Counted from the stretch's first letter, positions 1-8,478 are shown. The stretch is 40,153 nucleotides of DNA from Porphyromonadaceae bacterium H1 (GCA_001653155.1 BDEJ01000046.1:1-40153); one strand, 5' to 3'. The notes: generated from the sequence alone by a model not told the origin. Made by a program: numbers and translations.

Positions 1-105
1 CCGATAAAATCAATCCTTACCTATTCCCTAATAGTTGCATTTGCTAATTGAATTTACGACCCTGATTTTAGCCGCTCAAAAAGAAGGCGTTTACAAGAAA
101 GTTCG

Positions 106-113
106 TATCTTTG
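106..113 (+). promoter_or_regulatory. Bacteroidetes-type -7 promoter box for the methyltransferase operon
   Basis: TATCTTTG matches the Bacteroidetes -7 consensus TAnnTTTG. It lies about 28 bases before the chosen ATG at 141, with a TTTAC-like tract about 17 bases upstream. Positions 1-105 show no gene that I can support. Confidence 0.6.
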
Positions 114-140
114 CGAATTAGGAAAACTGTGTTATTTCAT

Positions 141-1211
141 ATGGCGAAAATAAAGGATTTTGCAGTTGTAGATTTATTCTGTGGTATTGGCGGGCTAACG
201 CACGGCTTTATAATAGAGCAATTTAACGTATCAGCAGGTGTCGATTTTGATAATACTTGTAGTTACGCTTACAAAACTAATAATGATGCGAAATTTTTGT
301 ATAAAGACGTAACAGAGCTAACAGCTAAAGAATTAAACAGCTTATTTCCTAAAAATAAAAGAAAAATCCTTGTCGGTTGCGCCCCATGTCAACCATTTTC
401 TATTTTCAACTATAAAAACAATAATAATGCAGAAAAGCAAGCAGAAGATTCTAAGTGGAAACTTCTATACTCTTTTGCAGATTTAATCGAAGCGACACAG
501 CCTGAAATTGTTTCAATGGAAAATGTACCCCAGTTGCGTAATTTCAATGGGGGCAAAGTTTTTAATGACTTTGTTGAACGGTTGGAAGCAAATGGTTACT
601 ATGTTTCATATGGTGTTTTCAATGCGCAAGATTATGGCGTGCCACAACGTCGGAAGCGCCTTATTTTGTTAGCATCAAAACATTCTAAATTTGAATTAAT
701 CCCGCCAACTCATAAAAATAATTATGTAACCGTTCAACAAGCGATAGGACATCTGCCTGAAATAAAGGACGGAGAACATTCCGAAGATGACTTTCTGCAT
801 TTCGCTCGAAAACTTACTGACATTAGTAAAAAAAGGATTAAGGCTACCCCCGAAGGCGGCGGTTGGCAAGATTGGGATGAAAGTTTGCTTTTGGAATGTC
901 ATAAGAAAGAAGGCGGACAAATGTATAGAAGCGTATATGGTAGAATGGCATGGAAAGATGTAGCCCCTACTATGACTACTTATTGCATAGGATTGAATAA
1001 TGGAAGATTTGGCCACCCGAAGCAAGATAGAGCTATTTCGCTACGGGAAGCTGCAATTTTACAATCTTTTCCCGAAAGCTACGATTTAATAGACCCTGAT
1101 GCGATATTTAATATGCAAATTCTCGCCCGGCAAATAGGCAACGCTGTTCCCGTTGGGTTGGGACAAGCAATTGCAAAGAGTATAAAAAATCATATAAGAG
1201 TGATTAACTGA
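141..1211 (+). CDS. C5-cytosine-specific DNA methyltransferase (Dcm/M.Type II-like)
   Basis: This 356-aa protein should transfer a methyl group from S-adenosylmethionine to C5 of cytosine in a specific DNA site. The motifs appear in canonical order: motif I DLFCGIGG (residues 11-18), the catalytic PCQ of motif IV (82-84, Cys83), ENV of motif VI (127-129), QRRKR of motif VIII (169-173), and QIGNAVP of motif X near the C-terminus. The region between motifs VIII and IX is short, so the target-recognition domain is small. An in-frame TTG at 111 exists, but ATG 141 gives MAKIKDF and directly precedes motif I; 111 also falls inside the promoter box. The stop shares a base with the next start at 1211, so the two genes are translationally coupled. 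No cognate type II restriction gene is visible. The downstream vsr fits repair of T:G mismatches at its methylated sites. Confidence 0.95.
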   Translation: MAKIKDFAVVDLFCGIGGLTHGFIIEQFNVSAGVDFDNTCSYAYKTNNDAKFLYKDVTELTAKELNSLFPKNKRKILVGCAPCQPFSIFNYKNNNNAEKQAEDSKWKLLYSFADLIEATQPEIVSMENVPQLRNFNGGKVFNDFVERLEANGYYVSYGVFNAQDYGVPQRRKRLILLASKHSKFELIPPTHKNNYVTVQQAIGHLPEIKDGEHSEDDFLHFARKLTDISKKRIKATPEGGGWQDWDESLLLECHKKEGGQMYRSVYGRMAWKDVAPTMTTYCIGLNNGRFGHPKQDRAISLREAAILQSFPESYDLIDPDAIFNMQILARQIGNAVPVGLGQAIAKSIKNHIRVIN

Positions 1212-3328
1212 TGGATAACCCCGGAAAAAATACATTGAAATGGCGGTTTGATGTCAGTACATTCAGGCTGATAGGACGAGAACTGATAACCGACCGTATT
1301 ACCGCATTATTCGAATTAGTTAAGAATTGCTATGATGCGAACGCCCAAAACGTTCATGTTGAGTTTCATAATGTAGGCACAAAGAACCCTAACAGTAAAA
1401 TTATTATTCGAGATGATGGATTAGGAATGACATTATCCGATATAAAGGACAAATGGATGGTGGTAGGAACAGCAAGCAAAAGAAAAGAAAAAATTTCGCC
1501 TGCACCATACAATCGTCGTTATGTAGGGGAAAAGGGGATAGGAAGATTCGCCGTTGATAAACTTGGTGCAAAAATTCTTATTAAAACGAAAAAAGAAAAT
1601 GAACCCAACGACCTAAATGTGCATATCAATTGGGACATGTACGAGCAATTGGAGAAACAATCGCAATTAGCGTTATTCACCGATGTAGAAAATACATATC
1701 ATTACACTAAATCGGAACAACCGAGTGCAAAAGGAACAAGTATTGAAATATCGAACGTAAAAGAAATTTGGACGCAAAAGGATATCCAAAAATTATATAG
1801 AGAACTTACCAAAATAGTTTCCCCTTATTTTCCGCCAAAACCGCCTTTTGACATCTTTGTATATTCAAATGAACATAGCGACGAGTTTAATAATAAAAAG
1901 GTGGTGGCAGATGTGGTAGATTACGCTTCCCATAATGAATCTATCATCTTCAATGCTGAAACCAAACAACAGGAATATTTATTTTTCAATCAAGAAACAA
2001 AAGAAATAGAGAAACGGACGACTGATTATAAAAGTTTTGGCCCGATTAAAATGCAATTGTATTATTTTAATCGCGACGCAAAGGCTAAGTATAATAGCGT
2101 TTACAAAGATGCCGACTTAAAAATAGATGGCGTAAAAATATACCGTGATGGGCTGATAACAACCCCTTTTGCTGAATTTGAAGATAAACGAGAAAATAAA
2201 AGAGATATTCTCGGCATTGACAAGAAGTTGTGGCATGGAGTTTTTGATAAAGTAAGTACTCGTGAGATTATCGGAATAGTAGAAATTACGAAAGAGAATA
2301 ATCCGCAAATAATCGATGCAACCAATCGACAAAACTTTGTTGAAAACAAAGAATACAGCGATTTGAAAGACTTTATCATCGAACAATTGAATGTATTTGC
2401 GGAAGTAAAAAAGTACGAACGAGTGGAGCGCAAAAAACTGGTTGATGATAATTTACAAAGCGCCGCCGAAGATACCACCGATTTTATAAAAGAACTCGAC
2501 AAACTCGCAAATGAGAATCCTCAAATAAGACCTCAAATAGAACAGGTTAAAAGCAAGGCGAAAAAAGTAAAGCAGTCGGTAAGCGCGGGAATAAAGGAAA
2601 AAAAGAAAGACGAGAAGGAACAAGCCCGCAGAGAGAACATATATTGGAGTTTAATGTCTTTACAGGATTATGCGGCGCATGTGGCTCATGCTGTAAGAAC
2701 TTCATTGGGAAAAATTAAGAGAAAAGCGGAATTTTTTAAGGATAGATACCCAGATCCTAAGTTTGAGGATTATTTTAAACAATACGCCATAGACATATAT
2801 TCCGAAATGGGTCGGCTAAATAAAGCTGTAGATTTTATGCTTAGTTACGCAGGTGCGGATATTGAATTTGAAGATATTGATTTCAAGGGATTAATAACCA
2901 ATCTCTTTAATGAATACGCCTATCGCTTTTCACAGGAAAATGTAACTTCTCAAATAGACATAGGAAAAAACTGTTTGATAAACTGCAATCGAAAGTTTAT
3001 CGAAGATATATTTGAAAATTTGATTGATAATTCTCTGAAAGCCCTAAAATCAAATAAGGATGACAGAATTATCAAATGTACTTCTGAATTGGGAGATGAT
3101 AAAATTGTGATTTTCTTTTCCGATAATGGACATGGGATATCCGATGACGAAAAAGCAAAGATTTTTGACATTTTCCATACAACAACAACCAGTCAAGGCG
3201 GAGCGGGTTTAGGTCTTTATATTGTCAAAACAAGGGTGGAAGCGTTAAAAGGAGAAATAGAGGTTGTCAAAAATGAATTTCAACCTCATGGAGTGACTTT
3301 TAAAATTACATTCCCTTTTAAAAAATAA
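1211..3328 (+). CDS. Dual GHKL protein: MORC/Hsp90-like ATPase fused to a histidine-kinase-like module
   Basis: This 705-aa protein carries two GHKL ATP-binding folds. The N-terminal one has an N-box ELVKNCYDANA (35-45), DDGLGM (68-73) and GEKGIGRFA (106-114), as in MORC/HATPase_c_3 proteins. The C-terminal half has a dimerisation segment with HxxHAVRTSLG (H490 and H493, H493 at the phospho-acceptor position), a second N-box ENLIDNSLKAL (602-612), DNGHG (638-642) and the G2 box GGAGLGLYIV (663-672). A charged, helix-rich linker (about 400-475) joins the modules. There is no membrane segment, so it is cytosolic. The next gene encodes a receiver domain, so phosphotransfer to that partner is the natural inference. 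MORC-like ATPases beside methylases and Vsr are known from restriction-type islands. A MORC-like sensor plus kinase in one chain is unusual to me. Confidence 0.85.
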   Translation: MDNPGKNTLKWRFDVSTFRLIGRELITDRITALFELVKNCYDANAQNVHVEFHNVGTKNPNSKIIIRDDGLGMTLSDIKDKWMVVGTASKRKEKISPAPYNRRYVGEKGIGRFAVDKLGAKILIKTKKENEPNDLNVHINWDMYEQLEKQSQLALFTDVENTYHYTKSEQPSAKGTSIEISNVKEIWTQKDIQKLYRELTKIVSPYFPPKPPFDIFVYSNEHSDEFNNKKVVADVVDYASHNESIIFNAETKQQEYLFFNQETKEIEKRTTDYKSFGPIKMQLYYFNRDAKAKYNSVYKDADLKIDGVKIYRDGLITTPFAEFEDKRENKRDILGIDKKLWHGVFDKVSTREIIGIVEITKENNPQIIDATNRQNFVENKEYSDLKDFIIEQLNVFAEVKKYERVERKKLVDDNLQSAAEDTTDFIKELDKLANENPQIRPQIEQVKSKAKKVKQSVSAGIKEKKKDEKEQARRENIYWSLMSLQDYAAHVAHAVRTSLGKIKRKAEFFKDRYPDPKFEDYFKQYAIDIYSEMGRLNKAVDFMLSYAGADIEFEDIDFKGLITNLFNEYAYRFSQENVTSQIDIGKNCLINCNRKFIEDIFENLIDNSLKALKSNKDDRIIKCTSELGDDKIVIFFSDNGHGISDDEKAKIFDIFHTTTTSQGGAGLGLYIVKTRVEALKGEIEVVKNEFQPHGVTFKITFPFKK

Positions 3329-3336
3329 CGCATTAT

Positions 3337-3957
3337 ATGAATAATACGGAAATTGTAATTATAGACGATAGTTTCGATATGTTCGACCCATTGGTGGTTG
3401 AATTGAGGGAGCATTTTCCCGCAGCGAATGTCACCGTAATAAACAATCCCGACGAAGGATTGAAATTTGTTTTGGCGAACCTGTCCAAGAAAATCATTGT
3501 ATTGTTGGATTATAACTTCAAAACAGGACAGCCCAAAGGACATGATATTTTGCTAAAGATACGGGAAGTAACATCTTTAGTATATGTAATCATAATGACT
3601 GCCAAACAATTCAGCACAATACCCCATACGGAATTGGTTGATTTTGTAAATAACGACGCTTTGGCAGTTGTTCAGAATACAGCAGATACGGCGGAAATAC
3701 TTAAACTTGTTTCAAAAGCGGCTCAACAGCTTAGTGTTAGAGTTGATTGTGTCTTGGAACAATGGATATCGAACCATTCTGAAGACAAACAAAATGAGCC
3801 CTATTTGACTACATCAACAGGGGAAACCTATACATTAAAGGATATATTAAAAGAAATACGCAAACAGTCAGATTTTGGGAAAAAGATGGAGCGTAATATA
3901 ATAATGTTAGCCATTGATTTATTAACTCGTGGAAAAAAGCAAGTAAGTAATGATTAA
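3337..3957 (+). CDS. Receiver-domain (response-regulator-like) protein with an unknown C-terminal domain
   Basis: This 206-aa protein has the receiver acidic pair D10/D11 (IVIIDD), phospho-acceptor D58 (VLLDYNF) and T88 (IMTAK). The usual Lys after strand 5 appears to be replaced by Q113 (AVVQN), so phosphorylation chemistry or switching may differ from a classical regulator. Residues about 155-206 form a second small domain (motif TYTLKDILKEIRKQ) with no DNA-binding signature I recognise. It starts 8 bases after the kinase stop and overlaps the next gene by 8 bases. Its inferred role is to relay the signal from the upstream kinase to the neighbouring protease rather than to control transcription. 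Confidence 0.8.
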   Translation: MNNTEIVIIDDSFDMFDPLVVELREHFPAANVTVINNPDEGLKFVLANLSKKIIVLLDYNFKTGQPKGHDILLKIREVTSLVYVIIMTAKQFSTIPHTELVDFVNNDALAVVQNTADTAEILKLVSKAAQQLSVRVDCVLEQWISNHSEDKQNEPYLTTSTGETYTLKDILKEIRKQSDFGKKMERNIIMLAIDLLTRGKKQVSND

Positions 3958-4594
3958 TATCGTTATTGCATTTGACAATCAAAACGCATCTTTAGGGCGA
4001 TATTTTGAAGATTGTCAAAAAGACATCGCCGCCCTTTTGGAAGAACAAAAACATTTAGTTAAGTCATTTTCACCAATCCCAAGTCCTAAATGCAATGTGG
4101 CTTATATAGATGTAAATATCCCTCCACTAAATCCCAATCCATTTCTTTTTATTGCTTATACACATGGTATAGATAATGGGCTAAGATGTAACGGCGGTTC
4201 TTTCGTATCTACGGATAACTGTGTCCACTTTGCCAATTCCCTGTTTTATTCTACAGCATGTCTTATTGGAAGAAAGTTAGCGCCCGCATTAATTGAAAAA
4301 GGTTGCAGAACCTTTATCGGATTTAATGAAGAAACAACAGTGATATTTGAAGACCCCGCATATCGGCAAACTTTTATTGAATGTGATAATTTCGCTCTTA
4401 AAATGTTTATGACTTCTAATAAAACCGTAGGGCAAGCCTTCGAGTCAATGAAAAACCATTATACAAAAAAAATCGACAGAGCCGTTGAACTTGGGGAAGA
4501 CATTGTCTATACAAGTTTTTTGAGAGAAAATAGGGATGCGTTAGTTTGTTTAGGTGATAAGAACCTGAAAAAAGAAGACCTTTTCGTCCATTAG
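3950..4594 (+). CDS. Putative caspase/CHAT-fold cysteine protease, candidate effector
   Basis: This 214-aa protein has the two hallmark sites of clan CD peptidases (caspase, gingipain, CHAT). A strand followed by YTHG places His72 as the general base. About 30 residues later comes SLFYSTAC with Cys104 as the nucleophile, followed by a helix and GCRTFIGF, as in the CHAT pattern where the Cys strand precedes a helix and a second strand ending in G. There is no signal peptide or membrane segment. The start overlaps the receiver gene by 8 bases, and only 6 bases separate it from vsr, so stoichiometric co-expression is likely. I infer an effector cleaved or switched on by the two-component pair. 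I assign the fold from motifs alone, so a catalytically dead homologue or a different alpha/beta fold remains possible. Confidence 0.6.
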   Translation: MINIVIAFDNQNASLGRYFEDCQKDIAALLEEQKHLVKSFSPIPSPKCNVAYIDVNIPPLNPNPFLFIAYTHGIDNGLRCNGGSFVSTDNCVHFANSLFYSTACLIGRKLAPALIEKGCRTFIGFNEETTVIFEDPAYRQTFIECDNFALKMFMTSNKTVGQAFESMKNHYTKKIDRAVELGEDIVYTSFLRENRDALVCLGDKNLKKEDLFVH

Positions 4595-4600
4595 TAGATT

Positions 4601-5020
4601 ATGGATGTCTTTTCTAAATCCAAGCGTTCTGACATCATGTCGAAAGTGTCCGGGAAAGACACAAAGCCTGAAGTTTTAGTCAGAAAGTTTTTATTCTCAA
4701 AAGGATTCAGGTATAGAAAAAATGTAAAAGACTTGCAGGGAAAACCGGACATCGTGTTACCTAAGTATAAAACGATAATATTTGTTCATGGTTGTTTTTG
4801 GCATGGTCATGAAAACTGTGAGGCTGCAAAACTACCTGCTTCTAACATCGAATACTGGACTAAAAAGGTAACCTCAAACGTAACGCGAGACTCACAAAAC
4901 ATTCAGTCGCTAAAAAAAACTGGATGGAATGTTATTATCATTTGGGAATGTGAATTGAAAGTGAAGAATAGAGAAAAAAGATTAGATTCATTAGTAAATG
5001 AAATCCTTGATAAGATATGA
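4601..5020 (+). CDS. vsr: Very short patch repair (Vsr) DNA mismatch endonuclease
   Basis: This 139-aa protein is of normal Vsr length. Vsr nicks 5' of T in T:G mismatches that arise from 5-methylcytosine deamination. The family core is intact: MSKVSGKDTKPE near the N-terminus, GKPDIVL with catalytic Asp50, and FVHGCFWHGHENC (61-73) carrying the catalytic His63 and the zinc-binding Cys/His set, with the further Cys in IIIWECEL. It is the last gene of the operon, 6 bases after the protease-like gene, and it converges on the RES remnant. The C5-methyltransferase at the head of the operon supports the assignment. Confidence 0.95.
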   Translation: MDVFSKSKRSDIMSKVSGKDTKPEVLVRKFLFSKGFRYRKNVKDLQGKPDIVLPKYKTIIFVHGCFWHGHENCEAAKLPASNIEYWTKKVTSNVTRDSQNIQSLKKTGWNVIIIWECELKVKNREKRLDSLVNEILDKI

Positions 5021-5028
5021 TTCTACAT

Positions 5029-5253
5029 TTACACACTCATAACTTCTATACTTTTTAAATCCCAAAATTCCAAACTCGTCTTATTGTCGAAAAATAGGAC
5101 ATAGCAATTTCCCCCATTTTTGGAACTCGGATATAAAATCCCATCTATTTTTATATCGGAAATTTCAGGAAAGACATACCTAAAGTATTCTGTCATAATT
5201 TGCGTAGGAACATATTCGATGAGACTATCGCACAGTCTTTTGCTTATTTTTTA
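5029..5253 (-). pseudogene. C-terminal remnant of a RES-domain gene (NAD-degrading toxin family), truncated by an IS
   Basis: The minus strand reads about 75 residues in frame to a TAA whose complement is at 5029-5031. It includes YVPTQIMTEYFRY and GILYPSSKNGGNCYVLFF. The last motif matches the C-terminal block of RES-domain proteins, whose members are often NAD+-degrading toxins. The frame meets a stop close to 5253, just before the IS end at 5262, so the N-terminal part has gone. No matching upstream half is recognisable beyond the IS at 6665-6905. The identification rests on a short conserved block, so the family call is moderate. Confidence 0.5.
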
Positions 5254-5261
5254 TTATTACA

Positions 5262-5273
5262 GTCCGCTAAACC
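5262..5273 (+). repeat. Terminal inverted repeat, left end of IS
   Basis: GTCCGCTAAACC; its partner is at 6653-6664 in reverse complement with one mismatch. Confidence 0.7.
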
Positions 5274-5341
5274 ATCATTATCTACTCCCAACTCATTAAC
5301 TATTACGTGTTGGAATTATTTCTGCTTGCGCACAAGCCCCC

Positions 5342-6560
5342 TTATATCAAATCCTCTTCTTCCGGAGGTTTTTCGGCTGTTTGTTTTAGGAGTAATTTCA
5401 AGTTTTTGTCAGGTCGTTCGAAGAACGTATCCATATTGATGTAGTACATCAGAACGATTCTTACCATCGTGGCTAATCCCGATAAGTTCCAAGGGCGTGT
5501 AAGTCGTCTTTGCAGAGGAGTGTCATAAGCAGATTGGATATGAGTGTCACCCAAACTTGTATCTTGATGGCGTTGGCACTTTCTCCATAAAAGTATCTGA
5601 GCGGGAAATTCTGCTTGATTTGCTTGAAGAGTGCCCCTATGAGCCATCGCTTGCGGTATATTTCTACGCTGGTTCCAAGTGTCATATCAAAATCGTTGGT
5701 CGGCAAGCTCACGAGTTTAGGCCGCCTGCCCCTTTTGATATCCACGTATGTATACAATACGCACCTTATGCCGGGCACTCCCCTTGTTGAACATCACCGT
5801 TTGTTCCCGGTATCCCATCAGCCCTTGCCGGTCATATACATATAGTCAAAGTAATTTGTAGGCGAGATTTTCTTCGTCTTGCTGACCATACACCACGCCT
5901 CGCATAGTGAGTTCTTCAAACTTCCCATAGTTGATGTAGGCTCTGTCCAAAGCCACAAACTCTCCGTTGTGGCAATCTGAAGTAGAAAGCATAAAGGAGT
6001 CGTTGGTGGCAGCGGAGGTAAACCGGACGTCGCAGGGTACACCTTGGTTAGTATGAATCACGGAATGGACCTTCATACCTTCCTTCTTCTTGTCAGACTT
6101 GAGGCGGCGTCCTACACTCTTGAAGACGAGATTGGAGAAGAGAGTAATGGTGGTAGAGTCGATGAAGCAAAGTCGTTTCATCCGATTCTCTGTCTGATTT
6201 CTTCGGCTGTCCGAGGAAAGGGCTGCCTTGTTTTGCTCGTAAAGGTCACGATAGCCATCTCAGAGAACGTACTGGAACGTCGGGCATTGGCATCCGACAG
6301 AGTGCTGCGTCTGGGAACTGTTTCCAAACCGATGTGTCCGAATTTACGCACTTCAGCCTGCATAGAAGCCTCTATCTCACGTAGAGAGTCGAAACGCATA
6401 ATGACGAAAGGATTGTGAGCAGATGATGCCAACCGTCGAACGATTTTATATAGCGTTCACCATCATATGTTCGACTCATTAGAACAATTTTATCACGATC
6501 AAGCGATTTTATCAACTGACCATAAACCGACTATCCGAAGAAATGTGTACTTTTACCCAT
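5342..6560 (-). pseudogene. IS4-family transposase, inactivated by nonsense, frameshift and active-site mutations
   Basis: Reading the minus strand from an ATG at 6560, the frame opens MGKSTHFFG and then meets TAG at codon 10. Later pieces in other frames give FVIMRFDSLREIEASMQ, CFIDSTTITLFSN (first catalytic Asp), FVALDRAYINYGKFEE (second catalytic Asp) and FKQIKQNFPLRYFYGESA, ending PDKNLKLLLKQTAEKPPEEE at 5342. Together they cover a full IS4-group transposase with DUF4372-like N-terminus and a DDE domain. In the YREK-type segment the sequence is YRKRWLIGALFKQ, where related transposases have Glu (IESLFKQ), so the third catalytic acid is lost as well. At least two frame changes plus the early stop make it non-functional. 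Confidence 0.85.
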
Positions 6561-6652
6561 GGTTATACTTTTTTGTTTGGCAACTCAAAGATAATCAAAA
6601 GGGCTGATATCTCGTGAGAAGTGTCAGCCCTAAATTTTATACGGTAGAAAAA

Positions 6653-6664
6653 GTTTTAGCGGAC
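6653..6664 (-). repeat. Terminal inverted repeat, right end of IS
   Basis: GTTTTAGCGGAC, the reverse complement of the left end apart from one base. Confidence 0.7.
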
Positions 6665-6823
6665 AGCAATAAAAAGACACAACTGCTTATGATATTATTT
6701 CACTCAATATCTGATAATTATACGCTTTTAAGGAGCAAATAAATACTAAAAAACAAAAACAGTGAGATTTCAAAAAAGATTGTAAAGAAACGAATCGGCG
6801 TACCGTAGCCCTAAAATACCGTC

Positions 6824-6863
6824 ATAAAACAACAGCGACTGTAAAAGGTCGCTGTTGTTTTAT
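6824..6863 (-). terminator. Rho-independent terminator downstream of the CPBP gene, possibly bidirectional
   Basis: A perfect 16-bp stem (6824-6839 with 6848-6863) encloses an 8-base loop. The A/T-rich outer stem gives U-rich tails on both strands. It lies 46 bases past the stop of the minus-strand CPBP gene. The rest of 6665-6909 shows no gene. Confidence 0.8.
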
Positions 6864-6909
6864 CATCCAAAGCAGGAGGATTTTTGTGCCTGAAAAACAC
6901 ATAAAAGCT

Positions 6910-7803
6910 CTAAGGCATTAAATCTTCAATGCTACGACTAAAGATATTCTCTTTACTTATGTATCTGTCGTAAAGAAGAAACAAACAGTTCAGCAGCAGT
7001 AGGGCTATAAAACCCGACAAGCCGGTTACACCGTTACTGAGATCGTTACCGCCGGATACATATAAGAGGGCGAGACCTCCTATGGCATTGTTACTTCCGT
7101 GGAAGATGGCTGCAGTGAGAACCGATTCCGACTTTATCACGATGTAAGTCATCATAGGGCTGAGTAATATACAGAAAACAACCATCATTCCAACTCCTGC
7201 AATCGGGTGTTGCGGATAGTTGTGTCCTATAAGAATCAGGGGGAAATGCCACAATCCCCATACTGTCCCCGTAATCAGGGAAACCGGTATCAACTTTTTA
7301 TGTTTTAACTCTCGGAGCAAATAACCCCGCCAAGCTAACTCCTCTCCCAAAGCGAAAAAAGCATTTATTGTGTAAGCGGCTACTATGCCGCCCATCAGCT
7401 GAATGAGTAAAAAGATGAAAGGCGAGAAGTGTTCCGTCATTTTTGCAAATTCTTCCGCCTGATCCGCCGAAAGTCTGGAGTAAAGTCCTTCGCCTGTTTC
7501 CGAGAATGAAATGCCGGGCAATAAGATGTTGATAAGCAATGTAAGGAAAGTATACAGGACAGGAATAAATCCGGCTATGAGAAACCAAGGGTTAAAATGA
7601 AATGAAACTCGTAATCCGTTAAAAATTTTCTCTTTGTGAAGCAGTTGAAGAATAAGGGCGGAGATGGCAGGCAAAAGCATGTATAAAGCAGCAAAAACAA
7701 TATAAGCAACTCCTTGTGCTCGTAAGCCTAATGCGATGGCTACTCCCGCCACAAGCCAGCTAAACAAACAAGTTACAATAATAAATTGAAGGGATCTCTT
7801 CAT
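6910..7803 (-). CDS. CPBP-family intramembrane glutamic endopeptidase (CAAX protease/Abi)
   Basis: This 297-aa polytopic membrane protein has about eight hydrophobic segments. It carries the CPBP/Abi signature: GEELAWRG (EExxxR, Glu154/Glu155) in one helix, GLWHFPL with His186, and FHGSNNA with His235. These residues form the intramembrane active site in Rce1-like enzymes. The bacterial substrate is unknown; family roles include prenyl-protein-like processing, bacteriocin self-immunity and signalling. It is transcribed alone on the minus strand and ends near a strong terminator. Confidence 0.9.
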   Translation of the reverse strand: MKRSLQFIIVTCLFSWLVAGVAIALGLRAQGVAYIVFAALYMLLPAISALILQLLHKEKIFNGLRVSFHFNPWFLIAGFIPVLYTFLTLLINILLPGISFSETGEGLYSRLSADQAEEFAKMTEHFSPFIFLLIQLMGGIVAAYTINAFFALGEELAWRGYLLRELKHKKLIPVSLITGTVWGLWHFPLILIGHNYPQHPIAGVGMMVVFCILLSPMMTYIVIKSESVLTAAIFHGSNNAIGGLALLYVSGGNDLSNGVTGLSGFIALLLLNCLFLLYDRYISKENIFSRSIEDLMP

Positions 7804-8151
7804 GAGGCAAGACTATAAAGGAGAGTTTGAATACAAAAAAAATTAAAAATTGGAAACAACAAATCGTATTACTTTATGTTATCTTTTCTACAAAAATATG
7901 TTTTTTTTTCAACCTTCCAAAAAACGGAAAAATAAGTTGTCTTTATTTTTCTCATTATTTTGCACGTATTGTTGCAAATATGAAAATAAATAGCTTCCTT
8001 TGTGGCTTCGGAAAAGAATATATACTTTCTCTCGCAGGTTTACCCACTGTTTTTTCCACGCGACAAAGGACAGACATGTTTTTAAACCCTCCGTTTGTTT
8101 TTATACTGTTCTTTGGACCATAGTTTATTTATTTTCAATCTTTATTTATTT
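7804..8151. other. Intergenic region between divergent genes, no gene supported
   Basis: These 348 AT-rich bases separate the minus-strand CPBP gene from the RRM gene. They contain promoter-like TTCTTTGG at about 8109-8116 before the RRM gene. A 98-codon frame in it has unlikely composition and no homology that I recognise. Confidence 0.5.
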
Positions 8152-8397
8152 ATGAACATTTATTTTGGTAACCTGAGCTACAAGGTTCGGGAAAACGATC
8201 TTCAATCTATTGTTGAAGAGTATGGTCGGGTAGACTCCTGCAAAATCATCAAAGATCGCGACACCGGTCGCTCCAAAGGTTTTGCCTTTGTAGAGATGCC
8301 CGACAATGCAGAAGCGCTGAAAATGATCGAGGAACTGCACGAAGCCGAACTCGACGGGCGCAACATCATCGTTCGCGAAGCACGTCCGAGAGCCTGA
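8152..8397 (+). CDS. Single-RRM RNA-binding protein
   Basis: This 81-aa protein is essentially one RNA recognition motif: RNP2 IYFGNL at residues 3-8 and RNP1 KGFAFVEM at 42-49, with the usual acidic loop DRDTGRSKG between. Such minimal RRM proteins are common in Bacteroidetes, which lack Hfq in many lineages, and they act as global RNA binders. ATG 8152 gives the complete fold; the longer in-frame extension upstream reads as untranslated T-rich leader. A terminator follows at 8440. Confidence 0.95.
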   Translation: MNIYFGNLSYKVRENDLQSIVEEYGRVDSCKIIKDRDTGRSKGFAFVEMPDNAEALKMIEELHEAELDGRNIIVREARPRA

Positions 8398-8439
8398 TGC
8401 TCTAAACAAAAGAAACACTTCCCTCTGCAGGGAAAAAAG

Positions 8440-8478
8440 AAAACCGACGAGAAGATAAAATTCTCTGTCGGTTTTTTT
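8440..8478 (+). terminator. Rho-independent terminator after the RRM gene
   Basis: AAAACCGACGAGAA pairs with TTCTCTGTCGGTTTT across a short A-rich loop (one bulged base), followed by a T run. Confidence 0.85.

Larger units (their letters stand above)
5262..6664 (-). mobile_element. Degenerate IS4-family insertion sequence, about 1.4 kb
   Basis: The ends carry inverted repeats: GTCCGCTAAACC at 5262-5273 and GTTTTAGCGGAC at 6653-6664, which match in 11 of 12 positions. Between them lies a single broken DDE transposase on the minus strand. A GGGCTGA...TCAGCCC hairpin at 6601-6630 sits upstream of the transposase start and may block read-through transcription from outside. I see no clear target-site duplication. 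The element truncates the RES gene on its left. Confidence 0.75.

Noticed and set aside
141-5020. Exact match to the Detocs system
   Set aside because: Domain content differs: no nucleosidase effector, no double receiver, and methylase and Vsr are present. Only the logic is similar.
6044-6418. Plus-strand 124-codon frame inside the IS
   Set aside because: Shadow of the minus-strand transposase pseudogene.
7827-8123. 98-codon frame before the RRM gene
   Set aside because: Composition is that of AT-rich intergenic DNA and no motif is recognisable.
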